Origin: Staphylococcus capitis subsp. capitis
Lineage (GTDB): Bacteria > Bacillota > Bacilli > Staphylococcales > Staphylococcaceae
Reading direction: 5' to 3'
Assembly: GCF_040739495.1 (NCBI RefSeq)
Contig: NZ_CP145263.1
Location: forward strand, 186,001 to 250,000
Length of the DNA stretch: 64,000 nt
Every line of letters starts with the position of its first letter. The first letter of the stretch is position 1. Below the pieces are notes generated by a model. The model worked only from the letters and a program-made list of their open reading frames with translations, had not been told where the DNA came from and ran no database searches. This document shows positions 56,764 to 64,000 of the stretch, in pieces. The translations under genes were made by a program, and so were the position numbers.

Positions 56764-56783
56764 TTGTACAATTTATTGTACAA
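56764..56783. promoter_or_regulatory. YefM-YoeB operator: two TGTACA hexamers
   Basis: TTGTACAA occurs twice (56764-56771 and 56776-56783), so two TGTACA cores lie 12 bp apart centre to centre, the spacing known for the YefM-YoeB operator. It is 21 nt upstream of the yefM start. Confidence 0.8.
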
Positions 56784-56927
56784 TGATTCCGCTCTGTTGT
56801 CATCAATATTTTTTGTCTATAAATCATATTGATGTTTAAAAATGATAAATTCGGACATACATCATATGTAACCATTTTCAAAAGCACTTAATAGAACTAA
56901 TCATTAATTTTTGGAGGAATGTTTCGC

Positions 56928-57785
56928 ATGACTAAAGAAATTAAACAAAATGTTGGCACAGTTGAAGTTCCTGATACAGTTGAATCTGCAGTTGCTTTAG
57001 AGTATTCATTTGTAGAAGCATTAGTGAAATTAGACGTAAATGTAACTGGTATTGCAGATGATAACAATGTAGACAATTTAGACAGTGAAACTCGTAAAAA
57101 TGTAGGTAGTTATCAATCAGTTGGCCATCGTCAAACACCTAGTGTTGATGACATTAAAAATGCTGAGCCACAAGTGATTTTCGCAGATGAGGATAGACAT
57201 AAATCTATCTTTGAAGATTTAAATTCAATTGCACCTACAGTATTAGTTAAAAGTTTTGATGCAGACTATAAACAAAACAAAGAATCATTTGATTATATTG
57301 CGAAAGTTGTTTCTAAACAAGATGAAGGTAAAACAATTTTAGATAATCATGAAAAAGAAATTAAAGATTTAAGTTCTAAAGTACGTATTGATAAAGATGT
57401 TGCTACAATCGCTGGCGTTGTTACTGATCAAGATTTAATCATTCATGCTTCTAAATCTTATGTTGGTCAATTATTAGAAGATGTAGGTTTCAAAGCTGGT
57501 ATTTCTAAAGAAAATGAAAATGATTTACCTGGTTATATGGGTGCTGATTATCATAAATTACCTATTAGCAAAGTTGCTGAAGTTAATCCAGAACGCTTAA
57601 TTGTTATGGTAGATGAAGATAACCAAAAAGATTTCAATAACTTTAAAGAGTCAGATGTATGGAATCAATTAGATGCTGTTAAAAACAATCGTGTTCATGA
57701 AGTTAATCGTGAAACATGGGCTAAACATCGTGGTTTAGTAGCAGCAGAACAAATTTTAGAAGACATTACACAATTTACTGAGTAA
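56928..57785 (+). CDS. Siderophore/Fe3+ substrate-binding-type protein without signal peptide
   Basis: The product of about 285 aa aligns with the mature part of FecB/FhuD-type binding proteins: TVEVPDTVESAVALEYSFVEAL at the start, RQTPSVDDIKNAEPQVIFAD, an internal linker helix, and a C-terminal lobe with GLVAAEQILEDI. No signal peptide or lipobox precedes it, and a stop lies within eight codons upstream, so it should stay in the cytosol. ATG 56928 is 10 nt after GGAGG. No ABC permease or ATPase is adjacent. It could be a cytosolic iron-chelate protein or a gene that has lost its export signal. Confidence 0.8.
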   Translation: MTKEIKQNVGTVEVPDTVESAVALEYSFVEALVKLDVNVTGIADDNNVDNLDSETRKNVGSYQSVGHRQTPSVDDIKNAEPQVIFADEDRHKSIFEDLNSIAPTVLVKSFDADYKQNKESFDYIAKVVSKQDEGKTILDNHEKEIKDLSSKVRIDKDVATIAGVVTDQDLIIHASKSYVGQLLEDVGFKAGISKENENDLPGYMGADYHKLPISKVAEVNPERLIVMVDEDNQKDFNNFKESDVWNQLDAVKNNRVHEVNRETWAKHRGLVAAEQILEDITQFTE

Positions 57786-57824
57786 TAAAACGTTTAATTG
57801 TTTAAAACAATAAAGCATAAAGAA

Positions 57825-57862
57825 AATGCCCTCTTATCAATTCATTGATAGGAGGGCATTGT
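57825..57862. terminator. Bidirectional terminator
   Basis: AATGCCCTCTTATCAA (57825-57840) pairs with TTGATAGGAGGGCATT (57845-57860), with A and T runs outside; convergent genes flank it. Confidence 0.85.
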
Positions 57863-57899
57863 TATATCTCATTCAATTACAATGAGTATGAAATTCAAT

Positions 57900-59540
57900 T
57901 TATTTATTTTGAGAAGCAAATGCTTTGGCAATTTCACTTAATTTTACTGGTGCATCTTCCACTGCCATTTTTACTTCTACATAGTGCATACGATCGCTAT
58001 TTGCATTAATTTTTTCAAATACACGCTTTAATTCTTCAGACGTGTTAACATCGTGAACTTCGACATTGTCTCCGCCAAATACTGCAGGTAAAGCTTTATA
58101 ATCCCACATACGTATATCATTATATGGTTCTTTCATACCATGAATCATTCTCTCAACAGTGTAGCCATCATTATTGATAACAAAGATAACAGGTTTCAAG
58201 TTTTGACGTATCATTGTAGATAATGATTGTACCGTTAATTGTAATGAACCATCGCCAATGAGTAAGACATTTCTACGTTGAGGGTCAGCAATTTGAGTAC
58301 CTAATGTTGCTGGTAACGTATAGCCAATTGAACCCCAAAGTGGTTGACCTATAAATGTATTATTTTTATGCATTGCTAAGTCATATGCACCGAAGAAAGA
58401 TGTCCCTTGCTCTGCGATTAAGATATCGTCTAATTGTAAGAAATCTTGAATCATGTTGAAGTATGTTTCTTGAATTAATGGCTGATCACTTAGTTCATAA
58501 TTATTCTTTTGTGGTCTTTCATATTGAGGGTAGTCGTTTTTATTTTCAAAATGAAGATCCTTCAAACCATGTACTAAGCTAGGTAATGTAACGTCATTCG
58601 CAACTGTATCATTCATCTTGAAGTTCTTATGATTAATCATCACGACATCATCAATGTCGAATTCGTAAGAGAAGCCAGCTGTTGCTGAGTCAGTTAATTT
58701 CGCACCGATATTAAAAATCGCGTCACTGTTATTCACATAATCTTTAATCTTATCTTCAGCAATTTCACCATCAAATACTCCAATATAATGAGGGTTTTCT
58801 TCATTAAAGGCACCTTTACCTAGTGATAATTGAGCGACTGGAATATTTGTTTGATTAACAATCTCTTCTAACTCTTTATGCAAGTTGAAACTATTAATTT
58901 CATGTCCTGCAATAATAAGTGGTTGGTTCGCTGATTTCAATTTATCTTCAATCATATCAATATATTTTTTAACATCTTGATGAGGCACGTCTTCAGGTTG
59001 GAATGTTTCTGAAACTTCGATTTCAGCTAATGCAACATCAATTGGTAAGTGTAAGTGAACTGGTCGACGCTCTTGAATTGCTGCATTGATCAATCTAGGA
59101 ATTTCAGTTGTTGCATTTTCAGGAGTAATGTAACCTTGAGCAGTTGTAATAGGTTCGAACATCTTTCTGTAATCATCAAATGTACCTTCACCAAGTGAAT
59201 GGTGTACAAACTTTCCAGCTTCTTCTACTGCACGAGTTGGTGCACCTGTGATAGCTATTACTGGTACACGTTCGGCATAAGAACCTGCAATGCCATTTAC
59301 TGCACTAAGTTCACCAACACCAAATGTAGTGACCATAGCACCTAAACCATTGATACGTGCATAACCATCTGTGGCATAACTCGCGTTTAATTCATTCGTA
59401 TTGCCAATCCATTCTATATGTTCATGTGAGATAATATCGTCTAAAAAGGCTAGGTTAAAATCCCCGGGAACACCAAAGACTTTATCTACTCCGGCTGCAT
59501 AAACTGCGTCCATTAAATATTGTCCTACGCGTTGTTTCAT
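57900..59540 (-). CDS. ipdC: Indole-3-pyruvate/alpha-keto acid decarboxylase
   Basis: The 546-aa thiamine-diphosphate enzyme has the catalytic Glu in IGNTNELNASYATDGYAR, the twin His in KFVHHSLGEG, and the TPP/Mg motif GDGSLQLTVQSLSTMI to NNDGYTVE. It decarboxylates branched or aromatic 2-keto acids to aldehydes. The S. aureus homologue is named ipdC. ATG 59540 lies 6 nt after GGTGGAG; the GTG at 59552 is within the SD. It is divergent from a MarR-family gene, which probably controls it. Confidence 0.92.
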   Translation of the reverse strand: MKQRVGQYLMDAVYAAGVDKVFGVPGDFNLAFLDDIISHEHIEWIGNTNELNASYATDGYARINGLGAMVTTFGVGELSAVNGIAGSYAERVPVIAITGAPTRAVEEAGKFVHHSLGEGTFDDYRKMFEPITTAQGYITPENATTEIPRLINAAIQERRPVHLHLPIDVALAEIEVSETFQPEDVPHQDVKKYIDMIEDKLKSANQPLIIAGHEINSFNLHKELEEIVNQTNIPVAQLSLGKGAFNEENPHYIGVFDGEIAEDKIKDYVNNSDAIFNIGAKLTDSATAGFSYEFDIDDVVMINHKNFKMNDTVANDVTLPSLVHGLKDLHFENKNDYPQYERPQKNNYELSDQPLIQETYFNMIQDFLQLDDILIAEQGTSFFGAYDLAMHKNNTFIGQPLWGSIGYTLPATLGTQIADPQRRNVLLIGDGSLQLTVQSLSTMIRQNLKPVIFVINNDGYTVERMIHGMKEPYNDIRMWDYKALPAVFGGDNVEVHDVNTSEELKRVFEKINANSDRMHYVEVKMAVEDAPVKLSEIAKAFASQNK

Positions 59541-59606
59541 ATTCAACTCCACCTTTGTATTGTATTTATATTACATCTAAAATATTATCTGTTATAATAA
59601 TTAAAG

Positions 59607-59629
59607 TCAATAAACTTGACCTTTATTGA
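59607..59629. promoter_or_regulatory. Palindrome between ipdC and marR
   Basis: TCAATAAA (59607-59614) and TTTATTGA (59622-59629) are perfect inverted repeats with a 7-nt spacer. The position suits a MarR operator in a divergent promoter. Confidence 0.5.
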
Positions 59630-59712
59630 AAAGTTAAAAAAATCTGAAATTGATGACGAATAGCATTATTTTTATTATAATGACGATATTGAAGAGAAGG
59701 GAAAGTACACAA

Positions 59713-60168
59713 ATGTCGATGAATAAAAATGATTATGAACACATGTTATTTTACTTCGCTTACAAAACTTTTATTACAACGGCAGATGAAATTATTGAAG
59801 AATATGGTATAAGTCGTCAACATCATCGCTTTTTATTTTTCATCAATAAATTACCAGGCATTACTATTAAAGAATTATTGTTAACTCTAGAAATATCTAA
59901 ACAAGGCTCTCATGGAACGTTACGTAAATTGAAAGAAGAAGGTTTGATTTATGAAGAAACGTCTGAAGTGGATCGTCGTGTAAAAAAATTATATTCTACA
60001 CAAAAAGGCGATGCGTTAATTCATAAGTTGAATAAAGCACAAGATGATTTATTTCATCAGACCAAGCAAAATGTTGGTAATGACTGGTATGCTATAATGG
60101 AAGAATTAGCGAATTATCGTGAAGGATTTAAAACAGTAGAACATTTAAAGGAAACTGATAAAAGCTGA
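59713..60168 (+). CDS. MarR-family transcriptional regulator
   Basis: The 151-aa protein has the MarR winged helix (about 40-105): ITIKELLLTLEISKQGSHGTLRKL recognition region and the wing EVDRRVKKLYST. Helices at both ends form the dimer. The divergent ipdC is the likely target. ATG 59713 follows AAGAGAAGGGA. The stop codon overlaps the terminator stem. Confidence 0.88.
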   Translation: MSMNKNDYEHMLFYFAYKTFITTADEIIEEYGISRQHHRFLFFINKLPGITIKELLLTLEISKQGSHGTLRKLKEEGLIYEETSEVDRRVKKLYSTQKGDALIHKLNKAQDDLFHQTKQNVGNDWYAIMEELANYREGFKTVEHLKETDKS

Positions 60169-60200
60169 GACTGTATGAATGACGGTCTCAGCTTTCTTTG
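60161..60200 (+). terminator. Terminator of the marR gene
   Basis: AAAGCTGAGAC (60161-60171) pairs with GTCTCAGCTTT (60185-60195), followed by CTTTG; the marR stop lies in the left arm. Confidence 0.8.
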
Positions 60201-60224
60201 TTTTCAAAATATATATAATGATGA

Positions 60225-60326
60225 TTATTGGCTATTCTTTTTAATTAGACTTACAACTAATGCAATAAAACCTACTGGGATTAATAAAATAAGTAATGCA
60301 ATTAACCCTAAAGCACCTAATACCAT
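60225..60326 (-). CDS. Single-helix membrane peptide, 33 aa
   Basis: ATG 60326 follows a strong GAGGAGG. The peptide starts MVLGALGLIALLILLIPVGF, continues as one membrane helix and ends SLIKKNSQ. The strong ribosome site supports translation. Its size and layout are like small hydrophobic stress or toxin-type peptides, but no family was recognised. Confidence 0.6.
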   Translation of the reverse strand: MVLGALGLIALLILLIPVGFIALVVSLIKKNSQ

Positions 60327-60540
60327 TGCGATTCCTCCTCATTTGGTTTAGTTACTTAATTCTAGGTTAATTAAGTAATAAGTGTTATTCAATGATTTGT
60401 AGGTTAACTTTCAATAATGTAAGAAATAAAAAAGGTAAGTATGTTTTAAATGTTTACTACAACTAAATAAAAAAGTATTGCTTTTAACAGAAAATGGTAT
60501 ATTATTGTTTTATATTAATTCATTTTTAAGGGGAAATGGT

Positions 60541-62112
60541 ATGAAAATATTAGGACATACTCGTGCATTTTCATTTAGAAAAGTGACTTTGGGAGCAGTC
60601 ACTGCTTTAATTGGATTAGGCACTATAGGCGCAATGGGTAATCAAGCTCAAGCTAGTACGCACTCGAGTTATTCACAATCTCATCGAACAACGACTAATG
60701 GTAAAAGTACATCAACGCAATCGAGGGTTAAAACAACTACAGTTAAACCGAAAGTAACATCTACAAAGGTAGTTAAGCCAGTTCATCAGACAAGCAAAGT
60801 TCAAACTACTAAGAAAGTCGTGCCTACTAAACAATCGACTAAGAGTATAAAACCTGTAGTTACGAAAGCACCAACTAAACAAGCTACGAGTAGTAAAACT
60901 TCAGTTACTGTATCCAAAGCACCCACAACTTCTACGGGTAAAACGACAACTACTAAGTCAGTTACTACTCGACCAAAATATACATCAGCAGTAAAATCTA
61001 CATCTACTAAGCCGACAGCTAAAACTTCAACTTCAAGAACATCATCAACATCTAAAAAATCAACTACTACGACTAAAGCAACAAAGTCTACTACAACTAC
61101 GAAACGTAAGTCGTCATCAACATCGGGAAGTAAGAGTGGAACGACAACATCTCGCACAACAACTCCAAGAAAGTCGACTGCTACTCATACAAGCACATCT
61201 ACTCGCACAAGTTCGACTAAAAAGTCTACAACATCTACAACAAAGCCATCAACAACAAAATCAACTTCAACGTCGACAAAGCCTATATAATCAACTAAGA
61301 AATCAACTACGACAACGACTAAACCTACAACTTCAACAGCGAAGTCTACAACTTCAGCAACAAAATCAACTACGACACCGACAAAACCATCAACATCAAC
61401 TAAGCAGCCTACTTCAACACCGACAACTACCGTGCCTACCACTAATCAAGAAATGATTGGTACTGCACCAGAAGGACATATAAAAGATAAGTACCAATCA
61501 ATGACACAACTTGAGAATGAAACGGTGGAAGGTGTAGATTGGAAAAAAGATACAAGAGATAATGGTACGAAAGTACTTATTGTTGCGCCACATGGAGGAA
61601 ATATTGAACAAGGAACGACAGAAGCAACGAAAGCTTTGGCGGAAAAAGGAAATTATGATTATTTCTCTTTTGAAGCTATAAGACCTAAAAATAATACAGA
61701 ATTACATGTTACTTCAACGCATTATGATGATCCTACTCTTAACCAAATGATTAAAAATCGCACAGCTACAATTTCTATTCACGGTGCAGCTGGTACAGAT
61801 CAAATTATTTATTTAGGAGGGCCACGTTCAACTTTAAGAGATGAAATGGGAACACAATTAAAAAGTAGTGGTTTTACAGTGATGGTTCCACCTGATCGTA
61901 TCGGAGGAGTAAAGAAAAATAACTTTATAAACAGAGAAGAAAACAATACAGGCGTTCAACTTGAACTAACAACTGCACTCAGAAAAGCTTTCTTCAATAA
62001 TGGTGATACAAGTACTAAGAATCGTTCTAATGAAAGTAATTGGACGCCGCTGATGCAGACATTTGTTGATGCGTTATATACGAGTATCAACAATATTTAT
62101 CCAAATAATTAA
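60541..62112 (+). pseudogene. Secreted poly-gamma-glutamate hydrolase-family protein with long Thr/Lys/Ser linker, nonsense codon
   Basis: One frame of 524 codons is interrupted by TAA at 61288-61290. The signal peptide is YSIRK-like (FSFRKVTLGAVTALIG, cleavage near AQAS). Residues about 40-310 are Thr/Ser/Lys-rich low complexity, probably wall-spanning; the stop lies in this linker. The C-terminal 210 residues form a DUF867/PghP-type domain: APHGGNIEQGTTE, HVTSTHYDDPTL, SIHGAAG, and GVQLELTTALRK, with probable zinc His and Glu ligands. Such enzymes cut poly-gamma-glutamate. As read, the exported fragment lacks the catalytic domain. ATG 60541 follows AAGGGGAAA. A paralogue follows. Confidence 0.82.
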
Positions 62113-62159
62113 TTTTGTAGAAGTAAATTAATTCAAAAACTATATAACAATATTGTCAT

Positions 62160-62200
62160 AATAGGGCTAAAGGATGATTTCGATAGCCCTATTATTTTTT
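62160..62200 (+). terminator. Terminator after the first hydrolase gene
   Basis: AATAGGGCTA (62160-62169) pairs with TAGCCCTATT (62184-62193), followed by ATTTTTT. Confidence 0.8.
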
Positions 62201-62282
62201 ATATTTATAACTAATAGAAATTGTTCAAATTTAATAAATTGATTTGAAATACTTCTTTTATAAATGGTAAGAAGGGAAATGT

Positions 62283-63170
62283 TTGATTTTGAAAAAGAGA
62301 ATATCAATAAGTACCTCAAGTAAAATGAAATTATCAATACTTATTTGCTTGGTCATTCTAATAATAGGAATCACTAGCGCCTGTGCTATAACACATGAAC
62401 ATAAGCATTCTGCAACGCATCACTCAAAGTTGCATCATGTACCACTGATTGTAGGTCAAGGAGAAGATAAGGGACAGGCATCCACTGTCAATCTTGAGCC
62501 TTCAGAATCAGCACAAGAAGATGTACATCATAAAGACCGTTTTAAATCTATGACTGATTTATTTAAGCATACAAAACGGAATGTGGATTGGAAGAAAGAA
62601 GTTAAAAAAGTAGGAAGTCATGTATTAATTATTGCGCCTCACGGAGGAAACATTGAAGCGGGTACCACAGAGTTAACTAAATTAATAGCTAACGATAATC
62701 ACTATGATTATTTTTCATTTACCGTTTTAAGAAAAAAACATGCTGAAGATTTGCATGTCACTTCAAGTCATTATAATGATCCTACATTATTAAATATGGT
62801 TAAATCTAAAGATTATGCAGTTTCCATACATGGTGCTAAAGGGGATAAACCTGTCATTTATCTTGGAGGGTTGGATACACCTTTAATAGAATCAATTAAA
62901 AAACAATTAGTCAAACATCATTTTGTTGTTAAAATCGCACCGACTTATTTAGGCGGAGATTTAAAAGAAAATTTCATTAATGAAGATATCAAAGGGAAAG
63001 GTGTGCAACTTGAATTAACGACAGCTTTAAGAAAATCTTTGTTTGTGAATGAGAAACTATCCGCGAAATCTAGAATTAATCGAAGTAATTGGTCACCAGC
63101 GATGTATCGTTTTTCAGATGCCATTGATAAAGCCGTACAACAAGTTGATGAATCAGGAAAAGATAGATAA
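62283..63170 (+). CDS. Poly-gamma-glutamate hydrolase-family protein, membrane or lipid anchored
   Basis: The 295-aa paralogue of the preceding gene has an N-terminal helix (about 16-33) ending ITSAC, a possible lipobox with an unusual Thr at -3, then a short His-rich segment (THEHKHSATHHSK). The catalytic domain (about 90-290) keeps APHGGNIEAGTTE, HVTSSHYNDPTL, SIHGAKGD and GVQLELTTALRK. It may cleave poly-gamma-glutamate at the surface. It is intact. The start is TTG at 62283 or 62289 after AAGAAGGGA. Sequence of the mature domain is clearly related but divergent, so the duplication is old. Confidence 0.78.
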   Translation: MILKKRISISTSSKMKLSILICLVILIIGITSACAITHEHKHSATHHSKLHHVPLIVGQGEDKGQASTVNLEPSESAQEDVHHKDRFKSMTDLFKHTKRNVDWKKEVKKVGSHVLIIAPHGGNIEAGTTELTKLIANDNHYDYFSFTVLRKKHAEDLHVTSSHYNDPTLLNMVKSKDYAVSIHGAKGDKPVIYLGGLDTPLIESIKKQLVKHHFVVKIAPTYLGGDLKENFINEDIKGKGVQLELTTALRKSLFVNEKLSAKSRINRSNWSPAMYRFSDAIDKAVQQVDESGKDR

Positions 63171-63226
63171 AGTGTGGCTATATGAAAGAATATTAAATAC
63201 AAAAATTAAAATAGTAGAAAATAAAA

Positions 63227-63258
63227 AATCTCAGAATCGCAAGTGCTTTTCTGAGATT
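63227..63258. terminator. Terminator between convergent genes
   Basis: AATCTCAGAA pairs with TTCTGAGATT, separated by about 12 nt, with A/T tracts outside. Confidence 0.75.
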
Positions 63259-63273
63259 AGTCTCTAATATATT

Positions 63274-63900
63274 TTAGAAAGTTTTAGCTAGTTCTTTTGC
63301 TTCTTCAATGCCGGCTAATTTGATTTCTTCAGCCTTTTCAGGTTCAGCGTTATGACCTTCAATAATAACAGTTTCGTATGAAGGTACACCTAGGAATGTC
63401 ATAATGTTTCTTAAGTATCGGTCTCCAGATTCAATTTCTGCAGTGGGTCCTTCGCTATAGTATCCGCCTCTAGATTGAATGTGAAGTACCTTTTTATCAG
63501 TGAGTAAACCTTGAGGTCCTTCTGAAGTGTATTTAAATGTTTTACCAGCTACTGTAATTGCATCGATATAAGCTTTTAAAACAGGTGGGAATGATAAGTT
63601 CCACATTGGGCTAACAAATACGTATTTATCAGCTTCTAAAAATTCATCAAGAATGGCTCCTAAACGAGTAACTTTTTTACTTTCTTCAGAAGTAAGTTCT
63701 TCGCCTTTTGCAGCTTTTCCCCAACCAATTAATACATCTTTATCAATATGAGGAATATCTTCAGTAAATAAGTCGATGTGTTTAACTTCATCTCCTGAGT
63801 GATTGTCTTGATAAGCGTCGATGAAAGCTTTGCCAGCTGCCATAGAATTTGAAACGAGTTCATCGAGTGGATGAGCTGTAATGTATAATAATTTTGCCAT
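63274..63900 (-). CDS. azoR: FMN-dependent NADH azoreductase
   Basis: The 208-aa flavodoxin-fold protein has the FMN phosphate loop [17 protein letters not shown], the [18 protein letters not shown] segment (M-x-N-F-x-x-P in the family), and SRGGYY near the active site. It reduces azo compounds and quinones and is usually induced by electrophile stress. Length fits the family. The ribosome site is weak (AACTAAAAA); upstream at 63925-63948 lies an imperfect palindrome that could bind a MarR-type sensor. Confidence 0.9.
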   Translation of the reverse strand: MAKLLYITAHPLDELVSNSMAAGKAFIDAYQDNHSGDEVKHIDLFTEDIPHIDKDVLIGWGKAAKGEELTSEESKKVTRLGAILDEFLEADKYVFVSPMWNLSFPPVLKAYIDAITVAGKTFKYTSEGPQGLLTDKKVLHIQSRGGYYSEGPTAEIESGDRYLRNIMTFLGVPSYETVIIEGHNAEPEKAEEIKLAGIEEAKELAKTF

Positions 63901-64000
63901 TTTTTAGTTCTATTAAAAATGTTGTATAGTTGATATAATAATTATACTTAGTCGGGGAGATTTCACAATATGTTAAATTAAAAATCATCCTAATGGACTA

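Noticed and set aside
60801..61456. Antisense Val/Asp-rich ORFs and a plus-strand Gln/Leu-rich ORF
   Set aside because: They are other-frame readings of the low-complexity Thr/Ser/Lys linker of the hydrolase gene.
63925..63948. A QsrR-type operator upstream of azoR
   Set aside because: GTATA and TATAC are present, but the spacing (14 nt) differs from the known site and the arms match imperfectly, so it is only mentioned in the gene entry.

Overview
This is AT-rich DNA from a coagulase-negative Staphylococcus. Gene order closely follows the S. aureus/S. epidermidis chromosome: sasF-like, GH73-CHAP autolysin, phage-infection protein, manA, fruA and its regulator; then isaB, aur, argR, arcA-B-D-C-R, an SD-repeat surface protein at the clfB position and its esterase neighbour. 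The window shows heavy gene decay. At least fourteen genes are broken by a single nonsense codon (often a Gln codon turned into a stop) or by a one-base change in a short homopolymer. That pattern, with relatedness to the epidermidis/capitis group, suggests a decayed species such as S. saccharolyticus. The species call is inference.

Layout. 1-2871: end-truncated MMPL exporter and a small membrane protein. 3144-9476: secreted CYTH-like protein, then a LysR regulator divergent from an ABC importer of Fe3+/aminoethylphosphonate type, whose ATPase and lipoprotein are fused in one frame and whose permease is frameshifted, then a metallophosphoesterase. 9616-23330: ohr, LPAAG surface protein, isochorismatase-fold protein, autolysin, YhgE/Pip protein, manA-fruA and PRD regulator under a perfect cre site.

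23640-35439 is an accessory segment. It holds a carbamoyltransferase-like gene and a broken ThiF/E1-like gene, divergent from an MFS exporter across a long palindrome with an ArsR-type regulator; a type I restriction system with broken hsdR and hsdS and intact hsdM; a relic of a Sin-type serine recombinase; a broken membrane protein; and a complete par/Fst-type I toxin-antitoxin locus.

35607-51114: butA (nonsense), an Asn/Gln-rich anchored protein, two isaB paralogues, an M20 and an M23 peptidase, aur (frameshift), four tandem tiny membrane proteins, argR, and the arginine deiminase operon, in which arcA, arcB and arcC are all frameshifted while arcD, arcR and argR remain open. An ArcR-type operator lies upstream of arcA.

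51333-64000: an SD-repeat LPDTG protein with unusual cysteines and no adhesin domain, an esterase, a CapA-family protein (nonsense), yefM-yoeB with its TGTACA operator, a siderophore-binding-type protein without signal peptide, ipdC divergent from a MarR regulator, two tandem secreted proteins of the poly-gamma-glutamate hydrolase family (first one nonsense-broken), and an FMN azoreductase. No rRNA, tRNA, CRISPR array, intact insertion sequence or prophage was seen.
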